Shown here one piece after another: positions 36,803 through 50,700 of a DNA stretch of 64,000 bases (the stretch's first letter is position 1; each line of letters begins with the position of its first letter). The position numbers and the translations under genes are program-made. Below the pieces are notes generated by a model, which had not been told where the DNA came from, made no database searches, and saw only the letters and a program-made list of their open reading frames with translations. Origin of the DNA: Diprion similis (lineage: Eukaryota; Arthropoda; Insecta; Hymenoptera; Diprionidae); the NCBI RefSeq assembly GCF_021155765.1, contig NC_060114.1, positions 12,181,001-12,245,000 on the forward strand, in the 5' to 3' direction.

Positions 36803-39800
36803 TAGGCTAATTGGGACCCCAGGAACTCGAAAAACACATTAAAAAAAGCGTAGGACCAACAGCGGAGAAATGACGATGAAAATCTGCAGTTTTTAGGCTG
36901 TAACTTTTGATCCGTTGCTCGGAGCCTATTGGGACTGCGCTCAATCGATTTCTCTCGCAAAATTACGTCGGAATAGGGTCCTCACGAATTAATTGCAGCA
37001 CTTTTCAAAGTCATCGAAATTTTTGCCAAAAATCCAAAGGGGTTAGCCTTACTGTTTTTGCGATTTTTGGAGCTGAAAATTTCTGGTCTCCGAAGTGGTT
37101 TGTATGACCGTTCCTAGGCTAATTGGGACCCCAGGAACTCGAAAAACACATTACAAAAAGCGTAGGACCAACAGCGGAGAAATGACGATGAAAATCTGCA
37201 GTTTTTTCGCTGTAACTTTTGATCCGTTGCTCGAAGCCTATTGGGACTGCGCTCGATCGATTTCTCTCGCAAAATTACGTCGGAATAGGGCCCCAACGAA
37301 ATAATTGCAGCACTTTTCAAAGTCATCGAAATTTCTGCCAAAAATCCAAAGGGGTTAGCCTTACTTTTTTTGCGATTTTTGAAGCCGAAAATTTCTGGTC
37401 CCCGAACTGGTTTGTATGACCGTTTCTAGGCTAATTGGGACCCCAGGAACTCGAAAAACACATTAAAAAAAGCGTAGGACCAACAGCGGAGAAATGACGA
37501 TGAAAATCTGCAGTTTTTCGGCTGTAACTTTTGATCCGTTGCTCGGAGCCTATTGGGACTGCGCTCAATCGATTTCTCTCGCAAAATTACGTCGGAATAG
37601 GGTCCTAACGAATTAATTGCAGCACTTTCCAAAGTAATCGAAATTTTTGCAAAAAATCCAAAGGGGTTAGCCTTCCTTTTTTTGCGATTTTTGGAGCTGA
37701 AAATTTCTGGTCTCCGAATTGGTTTGTATGACCGTTTCTAGGCTAATTGGGACCCCAGGAACTCGAAAAACACATTAAAAAAAGCGTAGGACCAACAGCG
37801 GAGAAATGACGATGAAAATCTGCAGTTTTTAGGCTGTAACTTTTGATCCGTTGCTCGGAGCCTATTGGGACTGCGCTCAATCGATTTCTCTCGCAAAATT
37901 ACGTCGGAATAGGGCCCTCACAAATTAATTGCAGCACTTTTCGAAGTCATCGAAATTTTTGCCAAAAATCCGAAGGGGTTAGCCTTACTGTTTTTGCGAT
38001 TTTTGGAGCTGAAAATTTCTGGTTTCCGAAGTGGTTTGTATGACCGTTTCTAGGCTAAATGGGACCCCAGGAACTCGAAAAACACATTAAAAAAAGCGTA
38101 GGACCAACAGCGGAGAAATGACGATGAAAATCTGCAGTTTTTTGGCTGTAACTTTTGATCCGTTGCTCGGAGCCTATTGGGACTGCGCTCAATCGATTTC
38201 TCTCGCAAAATTACGTCGGAATAGGGTCCTCACGAATTAATTGCAGCACTTTTCAAAGTCATCGAAATTTTTGCCAAAAATCCAAAGGGGTTAGCCTTAC
38301 TGTTTTTGCGATTTTTGGAGCTGAAAATTTCTGGTCTCCGAATTGGTTTGTATGACCGTTCCTAGGCTAATTGGGACCCCAGGAACTCGAAAAACACATT
38401 TGAAAGAGCGTAGGACCAACAGCGGAGAAATGACGATGAAAATCTGCAGTTTTTTCGCTGTAACTTTCGATCCGTTGCTCGAAGCCTATTGGGACTGCGC
38501 TCAATCGATTTCTCTCGCAAAATTACGTCGGAATAGGGCCCCAACGAAATAATTGCAGCACTTTTCAAAGTCATCGAAATTTCTGCCAAAAATCCGAAGG
38601 GGTTAGCCTTACTTTTTTTGCGATTTTTGGAGCCGAAAATTTCTGGTCTCCGAACTGGTTTGTATGACCGTTTCTAGGCTAATTGGGACCCCAGGAACTC
38701 GAAAAACACATTAAAAAAAGCGTAGGACCAACAGCGGAGAAATGACGATGAAAATCTGCAGTTTTTCGGCTGTAACTTTTGATCCGTTGCTCGGAGCCTA
38801 TTGGGACTGCGCTCAATCGATTTCTCTCGCAAAATTACGTCGGAATAGGGCCCCAACGAAATAATTGCAGCACTTTTCAAAGTCATCGAAATTTCTGCCA
38901 AAAATCCGAAGGGGTTAGCCTTACTTTTTTTGCGATTTTTGGAGCCGAAAATTTCTGGTCTCCGAACTGGTTTGTATGACCGTTTCTTGGCTAATTGGGA
39001 CCCCAGGAACTCGAAAAACACATTAAAAAAAGCGTAGGACCAACAGCGGAGAAATGACGATGAAAATCTGCAGTTTTTTGGCTGTAACTGTTGATCCGTT
39101 GCTCGATGCCTATTGGGACTGCGCTCAATCGATTTCTTTCGCAAAATTACGTCGGAATAGAGCCCTAACAAATTAATTGCAGCACTTTTCAAAGTCATCG
39201 AAATTTTTGCCAAAAATCCAAAGGGGTTAGCCTTACTTTTTTTGCGATTTTTGGAGCCGAAAATTTCTGGTCTCCGAATTGGTTTGTATGACCGTTTCTA
39301 GGCTAATTGGGACCCCAGGAACTCGAAAAAAAGATCAAAAAAAGCGTAGGACCAACAGCGGAGAAATGACGATGAAAATCTGCAGTTTTTTGGCTGTAAC
39401 TTTTGATCCGTTGCTCGGAGCCTATTGGGACTGCGCTCAATCGATTTCTCTCGCAAAATTACGTCGAAATAGGGCCCTAACGAATTAATTGCAGCACTTT
39501 TCAAAGTCATCGAAATTTTTGCCAAAAATCCAAAGGGGTTAGCCTTACTGTTTTTGCGATTTTTGGAGCTGAAAATTTCTGGTCTCCGAAGTGGTTTGTA
39601 TGACCGTTCCTAGGCTAATTGGGACCCCAGGAACTCGAAAAACACATTAAAAAAAGCGTAGGACCAACAGCGGAGAAATGACGATGAAAATCTGCAGTTT
39701 TTAGGCTGTAACTTTTGATCCGTTGCTCGGAGCCTATTGGGACTGCGCTCAATCGATTTCTCTCGCAAAATTACGTCGGAATAGGGTCCTCACGAATTTA

Positions 39801-41660
39801 TTGCAGCACTTTTCAAAGTCATCGAAATTTTTGCCAAAAATCCAAAGGGGTTAGCCTTACTGTTTTTGCGATTTTTGGAGCTGAAAATTTCTGGTCTCCG
39901 AAGTGGTTTGTATGACCGTTCCTAGGCTAATTGGGACCCCAGGAACTCGAAAAACACATTACAAAAAGCGTAGGACCAACAGCGGAGAAATGACGATGAA
40001 AATCTGCAGTTTTTTCGCTGTAACTTTTGATCCGTTGCTCGAAGCCTATTGGGACTGCGCTCGATCGATTTCTCTCGCAAAATTACGTCGGAATAGGGCC
40101 CCAACGAAATAATTGCAGCACTTTTCAAAGTCATCGAAATTTCTGCCAAAAATCCAAAGGGGTTAGCCTTACTTTTTTTGCGATTTTTGAAGCCGAAAAT
40201 TTCTGGTCCCCGAACTGGTTTGTATGACCGTTTCTAGGCTAATTGGGACCCCAGGAACTCGAAAAACACATTGAAAAAAGCGTAGGACCAACAGCGGAGA
40301 AATGACGATGAAAATCTGCAGTTTTTCGGCTGTAACTTTTGATCCGTTGCTCGGAGCCTATTGGGACTGCGCTCAATCGATTTCTCTCGCAAAATTACGT
40401 CGGAATAGGGTCCTAACGAATTATTTGCAGCACTTTCCAAAGTAATCGAAATTTTTGCAAAAAATCCAAAGGGGTTAGCCTTCCTTTTTTTGCGATTTTT
40501 GGAGCTGAAAATTTCTGGTCTCCGAATTGGTTTGTATGACCGTTTCTAGGCTAATTGGGACCCCAGGAACTCGAAAAACACATTAAAAAAAGCGTAGGAC
40601 CAACAGCGGAGAAATGACGATGAAAATCTGCAGTTTTTAGGCTGTAACTTTTGATCCGTTGCTCGGAGCCTATTGGGACTGCGCTCAATCGATTTCTCTC
40701 GCAAAATTACGTCGGAATAGGGCCCTCACAAATTAATTGCAGCACTTTTCGAAGTCATCGAAATTTTTGCCAAAAATCCGAAGGGGTTAGCCTTACTGTT
40801 TTTGCGATTTTTGGAGCTGAAAATTTCTGGTTTCCGAAGTGGTTTGTATGACCGTTTCTAGGCTAAATGGGACCCCAGGAACTCGAAAAACACATTAAAA
40901 AAAGCGTAGGACCAACAGCGGAGAAATGACGATGAAAATCTGCAGTTTTTTGGCTGTAACTTTTGATCCGTTGCTCGGAGCCTATTGGGACTGCGCTCAA
41001 TCGATTTCTCTCGCAAAATTACGTCGGAATAGGGTCCTCACGAATTAATTGCAGCACTTTTCAAAGTCATCGAAATTTTTGCCAAAAATCCAAAGGGGTT
41101 AGCCTTACTGTTTTTGCGATTTTTGGAGCTGAAAATTTCTGGTCTCCGAATTGGTTTGTATGACCGTTCCTAGGCTAATTGGGACCCCAGGAACTCGAAA
41201 AACACATTTGAAAGAGCGTAGGACCAACAGCGGAGAAATGACGATGAAAATCTGCAGTTTTTTCGCTGTAACTTTCGATCCGTTGCTCGAAGCCTATTGG
41301 GACTGCGCTCAATCGATTTCTCTCGCAAAATTACGTCGGAATAGGGCCCCAACGAAATAATTGCAGCACTTTTCAAAGTCATCGAAATTTCTGCCAAAAA
41401 TCCGAAGGGGTTAGCCTTACTTTTTTTGCGATTTTTGGAGCCGAAAATTTCTGGTCTCCGAACTGGTTTGTATGACCGTTTCTAGGCTAATTGGGACCCC
41501 AGGAACTCGAAAAACACATTAAAAAAAGCGTAGGACCAACAGCGGAGAAATGACGATGAAAATCTGCAGTTTTTCGGCTGTAACTTTTGATCCGTTGCTC
41601 GGAGCCTATTGGGACTGCGCTCAATCGATTTCTCTCGCAAAATTACGTCGGAATAGGGTC
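36803..41660. repeat. Duplicated nine-monomer block (offset 2808 bp) in the array
   Basis: Positions about 36803-38850 match 39611-41658 at an offset of 2808 bp (9 x 312). Shared private variants include GCTCGATCGATTTC, GGTCCCCGAACTGG, AGCCTTCCTTTT, GGTTTCCGAAG and GGCTAAATGGG. A few differences are visible, for example GAATTAATT against GAATTTATT. Confidence 0.85.
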
Positions 41661-44600
41661 CTAACGAATTATTTGCAGCACTTTTCAAAGTCATCGAAAT
41701 TTTTGCCAAAAATCCAAAGGGGTTAGCCTTACTTTTTTTGCGATTTTTGGAGCTGAAAATTTCTGGTCTCCGAATTGGTTTGTATGACCGTTTCTAGGCT
41801 CATTGGGACCCCAGGAACTCGAAAAACACATTAAAAAAAGCGTAGGACCAACAGCGGAGAAATGACGATGAAAATCTGCAGTTTTTAGGCTGTAACTGTT
41901 GATCCGTTGCTCGGAGCCTATTGGGACTGCGCTCAATCGATTTCTCTCGCAAAATTACGTCGGAATAGGGCCCTCACAAATTAATTGCAGCACTTTTCAA
42001 AGTCATCGAAATTTTTGCCAAAAATCCGAAGGGGTTAGCCTTACTGTTTTTGCGATTTTTGGAGCTGAAAATTTCTGGTCTCCGAAGTGGTTTGTATGAC
42101 CGTTTCTAGGCTAATTGGGACCCCAGGAACTCGAAAAACACATTAAAAAAAGCGTAGGACCAACAGCGGAGAAATGACGATGAAAATCTGCAGTTTTTCG
42201 GCTGTAACTTTTGATCCGTTGCTCGGAGCCTATTGGGACTGCGCTCAATCGATTTCTCTCGCAAAATTACGTCGGAATAGGGTCCTCACGAATTAATTGC
42301 AGCACTTTTCAAAGTCATCGAAATTTTTGCCAAAAATCCAAAGGGGTTAGCCTTACTGTTTTTGCGATTTTTGGAGCTGAAAATTTCTGGTCTCCGAATT
42401 GGTTTGTATGACCGTTCCTAGGCTAATTGGGACCCCAGGAACTCGAAAAACACATTTGAAAGAGCGTAGGACCAACAGCGGAGAAATGACGATGAAAATC
42501 TGCAGTTTTTTCGCTGTAACTTTCGATCCGTTGCTCGAAGCCTATTGGGACTGCGCTCAATCGATTTCTCTCGCAAAATTACGTCGGAATAGGGCCCCAA
42601 CGAAATAATTGCAGCACTTTTCAAAGTCATCGAAATTTTTGCCAAAAATCCAAAGGGGTTAGCCTTACTTTTTTTGCGATTTTTGGAGCCGAAAATTTCT
42701 GGTCTCCGAATTGGTTTGTATGACCGTTCCTAGGCCAATTGGGACCCCAGGAACTCGAAAAACACATTAAAAAAAGCGTTGGACCAACAGCGGAGAAATG
42801 ACGATGAAAATCTGCAGTTTTTTGGCTGTAACTTTTGATCCGTTGCTCGAAGCCTATTGGGACTGCGCTCAATCGATTTCTCTCGCAAAATTACGTCGGA
42901 ATAGGGCCCTAACGAATTGATTGCAGCACTTTTCAAAGTCATCAAAATTTTTGCCAAAAATCCAAAGGGGTTAGCCCTACTTTTTTTGCGATTTTTGGAG
43001 CCGAAAATTTCTGGTCTCCGAATTGGTTTGTGTGACCATTTCTAGGCTAATTGGGACCCCAGGAACTCGAAAAACACATCAAAAAAAGCGTAGGACCAAC
43101 AGCGGAGAAATGACGATGAAAATCTGCAGTCTTTCGGCTGTAACTTTTGATCCGTTGCTCGGAGCCTATTGGGACTGCGCTCAATCGATTTCTCTCGCAA
43201 AATTACGTCGGAATAGGGCCCTAACGAAATAATTGCAGCACTTTTCAAAGTCATCGAAATTTCTGCCAAAAATCCAAAGGGGTTAGCCTTACTTTTTTTG
43301 CGATTTTTGGAGACGAAAATTTCTGGTCTCCGAACTGGTTTGTATGACCGTTTCTAGGCTAATTGGGACCCCAGGAACTCGAAAAACACATTAAAAAAAG
43401 CGTAGGACCAACAGCGGAGAAATGACGATGAAAATCTGCAGTTTTTCGGCTGTAACTTTTGATCCGTTGCTCGGAGCCTATTGGGACTGCGCTCAATCGA
43501 TTTCTCTCGCAAAATTACGTCGGAATAGGGTCCTAACGAAATAATTGCAGCACTTTTCAAAGTCATCGAAATTTTTGCCAAAAATCCAAAGGGGTTAGCC
43601 TTACTTTTTTTGCGATTTTTGGAGCTGAAAATTTCTGGTCTCCGAATTGGTTTGTATGACCGTTCCTAGGCTAATTGGGACCCCAGGAACTCGAAAAAAA
43701 CATTTGAAAGAGCGTAGGACCAACAGCGGAGAAATGACGATGAAAATCTGCAGTTTTTTCGCTGTAACTTTCGATCCGTTGCTCGAAGCCTATTGGGACT
43801 GCGCTCAATCGATTTCTCTCGCAAAATTACGTCGGAATAGGGCCCCAACGAAATAATTGCAGCACTTTTCAAAGTCATCGAAATTTCTGCCAAAAATCCG
43901 AAGGGGTTAGCCTTACTTTTTTTGCGATTTTTGGAGCCGAAAATTTCTGGTCTCCGAACTGGTTTGTATGACCGTTTCTTGGCTAATTGGGACCCCAGGA
44001 ACTCGAAAAACACATTAAAAAAAGCGTAGGACCAACAGCGGAGAAATGACGATGAAAATCTGCAGTTTTTCGGCTGTGACTTTTGATCCGTTGCTCGGAG
44101 CCTATTGGGACTGCGCTCAATCGATTTCTCTCGCAAAATTACGTCGGAATAGGGTCCTAACGAATTGATTGCAGCACTTTTCAAAGTCATCGAAATTTTT
44201 GCCAAAAATCCAAAGGGGTTAGCCTTACTTTTTTTGCGATTTTTGGAGCTGAAAATTTCTGGTCTCCGAATTGGTTTGTATGACCGTTTCTAGGCTAATT
44301 GGGACCCCAGGAACTCGAAAAACACATTGAAAAAAGCGTAGGACCAACAGCGGAGAAATGACGATGAAAATCTGCAGTTTTTTGGCTGTAACTTTTGATC
44401 CGTTGCGCGGAGCCTATTGGGACTGCGCTTAATCGATTTCTCTCGCAAAATTACGTCGGAATAGGGCCCTAACGAATCAATTGCAGCACTTTTCAAAGTC
44501 ATCGAAATTTTTGCCAAAAATCCAAAGGGGTTAGCCTTACTTTTTTTGCGATTTTTGGAGCCGAAAATTTCTGGTCTCCGAATTGGTTTGTATGACCGTT

Positions 44601-44723
44601 TCTAGGCTAATTGGGACCCCAGGAACTCGGAAAACACATTAAAAAAAGCGTAAGACCAACAGCGGAGAAATGACGATGAAAATCTGCAGTTTTTTGGCTG
44701 TAACTTTTGATCCGTTGCTCGAT

Positions 44724-47700
44724 GCCTATTGGGACTGCGCTCAATCGATTTCTCTCGCAAAATTACGTCGGAATAGGGCCCCAACAAATTAATTGCAGCA
44801 CTTTTCAAAGTCATCGAAATTTTTGCCAAAAATCCAAAGGGGTTAGCCTTACTTTTTTTGCGATTTTTGGAGCCGAAAATTTCTGGTCTCCGAATTGGTT
44901 TGTATGACCGTTCCTAGGCCAATTGGGACCCCAGGAACTCGAAAAACACATTAAAAAAAGCGTAGGACCAACAGCGGAGAAATGACGATGAAAATCTGCA
45001 GTTTTTTGGCTGTAACTTTTGATCCGTTGCTCGAAGCCTATTGGGACTGCGCTCAATCGATTTCTCTCGCAAAATTACGTCGGAATAGGGCCCTAACGAA
45101 TTGATTGCAGCACTTTTCAAAGTCATCAAAATTTTTGCGAAAAATCCAAAGGGGTTAGCCTTACTTTTTTTGCGATTTTTGGAGCCGAAAATTTCTGGTC
45201 TCCGAATTGGTTTGTGTGACCATTTCTAGGCTAATTGGGACCCCAGGAACTCGAAAAACACATCAAAAAAAGCGTAGGACCAACAGCGGAGAAATGACGA
45301 TGAAAATCTGCAGTCTTTCGGCTGTAACTTTTGATCCGTTGCTCGGAGCCTATTGGGACTGCGCTCAATCGATTTCTTTCGCAAAATTACGTCGGAATAG
45401 GGCCCTAACGAAATAATTGCAGCACTTTTCAAAGTCATCGAAATTTCTGCCAAAAATCCAAAGGGGTTAGCCTTACTTTTTTTGCGATTTTTGGAGACGA
45501 AAATTTCTGGTCTCCGAACTGGTTTGTATGACCGTTTCTAGGCTAATTGGGACCCCAGGAACTCGAAAAACACATTAAAAAAAGCGTAGGACCAACAGCG
45601 GAGAAATGACGATGAAAATCTGCAGTTTTTCGGCTGTAACTTTTGATCCGTTGCTCGGAGCCTATTGGGACTGCGCTCAATCGATTTCTCTCGCAAAATT
45701 ACGTCGGAATAGGGTCCTAACGAATTAATTGCAGCACTTTTCAAAGTCATCGAAATTTTTGCCAAAAATCCAAAGGGGTTAGCCTTACTTTTTTTGCGAT
45801 TTTTGGAGCTGAAAATTTCTGGTCTCCGAATTGGTTTGTATGACCGTTTCTAGGCTAATTGGGACCCCAGGAACTCGAAAAACACATTAAAAAAAGCGTA
45901 GGACCAACAGCGGAGAAATGACGATGAAAATCTGCAGTTTTTTGGTTGTAACTTTTGATCCGTTGCTCGATGCCTATTGGGACTGCGCTCAATCGATTTC
46001 TCTCGCAAAATTACGTCGGAATAGGGCCCTAACAAATTAATTGCAGCACTTTTCAAAGTCATCAAAATTTTTGCCAAAAATCCAAAGGGGTTAGCCTTAC
46101 TTTTTTTGCGATTTTTGGAGCCGAAAATTTCTGGTCTTCGAATTGGTTTGTATGACCGTTTCTAGGCTAATTGGGACCCCAGGAACTCGAAAAACACATT
46201 GAAAAAAGCGTAGGATCAACAGCGGAGATATGACGATGAAAATCTGCAGTTTTTCGGCTGTAACTTTTGATCCGTTGCTCGGAGCCTATTGGGACTGCGC
46301 TCAATCGATTTCTCTCGCAAAATTACGTCGGAATAGGGTCCTAACGAATTAATTGCAGCACTTTTCAAAGTCATCGAAATTTTTGCCAAAAATCCAAAGG
46401 GGTTAGCCTTACTTTTTTTGCGATTTTTGGAGCTGAAAATTTCTGGTCTCCGAATTGGTTTGTATGACCGTTTCTAGGCTAATTGGGACCCCAGGAACTC
46501 GAAAAACACATTAAAAAAAGCGTAGGACCAACAGCGGAGAAATGACGATGAAAATCTGCAGTTTTTTGGCTGTAACTTTTGATCCGTTGCTCGATGCCTA
46601 TTGGGACTGCGCTCAATCGATTTCTCTCGCAAAATTACGTCGGAATAGGGCCCTAACAAATTAATTGCAGCACTTTTCAAAGTCATCAAAATTTTTGCCA
46701 AAAATCCAAAGGGGTTAGCCTTACTTTTTTTGCGATTTTTGGAGCCGAAAATTTCTGGTCTTCGAATTGGTTTGTATGACCGTTTCTAGGCTAATTGGGA
46801 CCCCAGGAACTCGAAAAACACATTGAAAAAAGCGTAGGATCAACAGCGGAGATATGACGATGAAAATCTGCAGTTTTTCGGCTGTAACTTTTGATCCGTT
46901 GCTCGGAGCCTATTGGGACTGCGCTCAATCGATTTCTTTCGCAAAATTACGTCGGAATAGGGCCCTAACGAAATAATTGCAGCGTTTTTCAAAGTCATCG
47001 AAATTTCTGCCAAAAATCCAAAGGGGTTAGCCTTACTTTTTTTGCGATTTTTGGGGCCGAAAATTTCTGGTCTCCGAACTGGTTTGTATGACCGTTTCTA
47101 GGCTAATTGGGACCCCAGGAACTCGAAAAACACATTAAAAAAAGCGTTGGACCAACAGCGGAGAAATGACGATGAAAATCTGCAGTTTTTCGGCTGTAAC
47201 TTCTGATCCGTTGCTCGGAGCCTATTGGGACTGCGCTTAATCGATTTCTCTCGCAAAATTACGTCGGAATAGGGCCCTAACGAATCAATTGCAGCACTTT
47301 TCAAAGTCATCGAAATTTTTGCCAAAAATCCAAAGGGGTTAGCCTTACTTTTTTTGCGATTTTTGGAGCCGAAAATTTCTGGTCTCCGAATTGGTTTGTA
47401 TGACCGTTTCTAGGCTAATTGGGACCCCAGGAACTCGAAAAACACATTAAAAAAAGCGTAGGACCAACAGCGGAGAAATGACGATGAAAATCTGCAGTTT
47501 TTTGGCTGTAACTTTTGATCCGTTGCGCGGAGCCTATTGGGACTGCGCTTAATCGATTTCTCTCGCAAAATTACGTCGGAATAGGGCCCTAACGAATCAA
47601 TTGCAGCACTTTTCAAAGTCATCGAAATTTTTGCCAAAAATCCAAAGGGGTTAGCCTTACTTTTTTTGCGATTGTTGGAGCCGAAAATTTCTGGTCTCCG

Positions 47701-50700
47701 AATTGGTTTGTATGACCGTTTCTAGGCTAATTGGGACCCCAGGAACTCGAAAAACACATTAAAAAAAGCGTAGGACCAACAGCGGAGAAATGACGATGAA
47801 AATCTGCAGTTTTTTGGCTGTAACTGTTGATCCGTTGCTCGATGCCTATTGGGACTGCGCTCAATCGATTGCTCTCGCAAAATTACGTCGGAATAGGGCC
47901 CTAACAAATTAATTGCAGCACTTTTCAAAGTCATCGAAATTTTTGCCAAAAATCCAAAGGGGTTAGCCTAACTTTTTTTGCGATTTTTGGAGCCGAAAAT
48001 TTCTGGTCTTCGAATTGGTTTGTATGACCGTTTCTAGGCTAATTGGGACCCCAGGAACTCGAAAAACACATTGAAAAAAGCGTAGGATCAACAGCGGAGA
48101 AATGACGATGAAAATCTGCAGTCTTTCGGCTGTAACTTTTGATCCGTTGCTCGGAGCCTATTGGGACTGCGCTCAATCGATTTCTCTCGCAAAATTACGT
48201 CGGAATAGGGCCCTAACGAAATAATTGCAGCACTTTTCAAAGTCATCGAAATTTCTGCCAAAAATCCAAAGGGGTTAGCCTTACTTTTTTTGCGATTTTT
48301 GGAGCCGAAAATTTCTGGTCTCCGAACTGGTTTGTATGACCGTTTCTAGGCTAATTGGGACCCCAGGAACTCGAAAAACACATTAAAAAAAGCGTAGGAC
48401 CAACAGCGGAGAAATGACGATGAAAATCTGCAGTTTTTCGGCTGTAACTTTTGATCCGTTGCTCGGAGCCTATTGGGACTGCGCTCAATCGATTTCTCTC
48501 GCAAAATTACGTCGGAATAGGGTCCTAAGGAATTAATTGCAGCACTTTTCAAAGTCATCGAAATTTTTGCCAAAAATCCAAAGGGGTTAGCCTTACTTTT
48601 TTTGCGATTTTTGGAGCCGAAAATTTCTGGTCTTCGAATTAGTTTGTATGACCGTTTCTAGGCTAATTGGGACCCCAGGAACTCGAAAAACACATTGAAA
48701 AAAGCGTAGGATCAACAGCGGAGAAATGACGATGAAAATCTGCAGTTTTTCGGCTGTAACTTTTGATCCGTTGCTCGGAGCCTATTGGGACTTCGCTCAA
48801 TCGATTTCTTTCGCAAAATTACGTCGGAATAGGGCCCTAACGAAATAATTGCAGCACTTTTCAAAGTCATCGAAATTTCTGCCAAAAATCCAAAGGGGTT
48901 AGCCTTACTTTTTTTGCGATTTTTGGAGCCGAAAATTTCTGGTCTCCGAACTGGTTTGTATGACCGTTTCTAGGCTAATTGGGACCCCAGGAACTCGAAA
49001 AACACATTAAAAAAAGCGTAGGACCAACAGCGGAGAAATGACGATGAAAATCCGCAGTTTTTCGGCTGTAACTTCTGATCCGTTGCTCGGAGCCTATTGG
49101 GACTGCGCTCAATCGATTTCTCTCGCAAAATTACGTCGGAATAGGGCCCCAACAAATTAATTGCAGCACTTTTCAAAGTCATCGAAATTTTTGCCAAAAA
49201 TCCAAAGGGGTTAGCCTTACTTTTTTTGCGATTTTTGGAGCCGAAAATTTCTGGTCTCCGAATTGGTTTGTATGACCGTTCCTAGGCCAATTGGGACCCC
49301 AGGAACTCGAAAAACACATTAAAAAAAGCGTAGGACCAACAGCGGAGAAATGACGATGAAAATCTGCAGTTTTTTGGCTGTAACTTTTGATCCGTTGCTC
49401 GAAGCCTATTGGGACTGCGCTCAATCGATTTCTCTCGCAAAATTACGTCGGAATAGGGCCCTAACGAATTGATTGCAGCACTTTTCAAAGTCATCAAAAT
49501 TTTTGCGAAAAATCCAAAGGGGTTAGCCTTACTTTTTTTGCGATTTTTGGAGCCGAAAATTTCTGGTCTCCGAATTGGTTTGTGTGACCATTTCTAGGCT
49601 AATTGGGACCCCAGGAACTCGAAAAACACATCAAAAAAAGCGTAGGACCAACAGCGGAGAAATGACGATGAAAATCTGCAGTCTTTCGGCTGTAACTTTT
49701 GATCCGTTGCTCGGAGCCTATTGGGACTGCGCTCAATCGATTTCTTTCGCAAAATTACGTCGGAATAGGGCCCTAACGAAATAATTGCAGCACTTTTCAA
49801 AGTCATCGAAATTTCTGCCAAAAATCCAAAGGGGTTAGCCTTACTTTTTTTGCGATTTTTGGAGACGAAAATTTCTGGTCTCCGAACTGGTTTGTATGAC
49901 CGTTTCTAGGCTAATTGGGACCCCAGGAACTCGAAAAACACATTAAAAAAAGCGTAGGACCAACAGCGGAGAAATGACGATGAAAATCTGCAGTTTTTCG
50001 GCTGTAACTTTTGATCCGTTGCTCGGAGCCTATTGGGACTGCGCTCAATCGATTTCTCTCGCAAAATTACGTCGGAATAGGGTCCTAACGAATTAATTGC
50101 AGCACTTTTCAAAGTCATCGAAATTTTTGCCAAAAATCCAAAGGGGTTAGCCTTACTTTTTTTGCGATTTTTGGAGCTGAAAATTTCTGGTCTCCGAATT
50201 GGTTTGTATGACCGTTTCTAGGCTAATTGGGACCCCAGGAACTCGAAAAACACATTAAAAAAAGCGTAGGACCAACAGCGGAGAAATGACGATGAAAATC
50301 TGCAGTTTTTTGGTTGTAACTTTTGATCCGTTGCTCGATGCCTATTGGGACTGCGCTCAATCGATTTCTCTCGCAAAATTACGTCGGAATAGGGCCCTAA
50401 CAAATTAATTGCAGCACTTTTCAAAGTCATCAAAATTTTTGCCAAAAATCCAAAGGGGTTAGCCTTACTTTTTTTGCGATTTTTGGAGCCGAAAATTTCT
50501 GGTCTTCGAATTGGTTTGTATGACCGTTTCTAGGCTAATTGGGACCCCAGGAACTCGAAAAACACATTGAAAAAAGCGTAGGATCAACAGCGGAGATATG
50601 ACGATGAAAATCTGCAGTTTTTCGGCTGTAACTTTTGATCCGTTGCTCGGAGCCTATTGGGACTGCGCTCAATCGATTTCTCTCGCAAAATTACGTCGGA

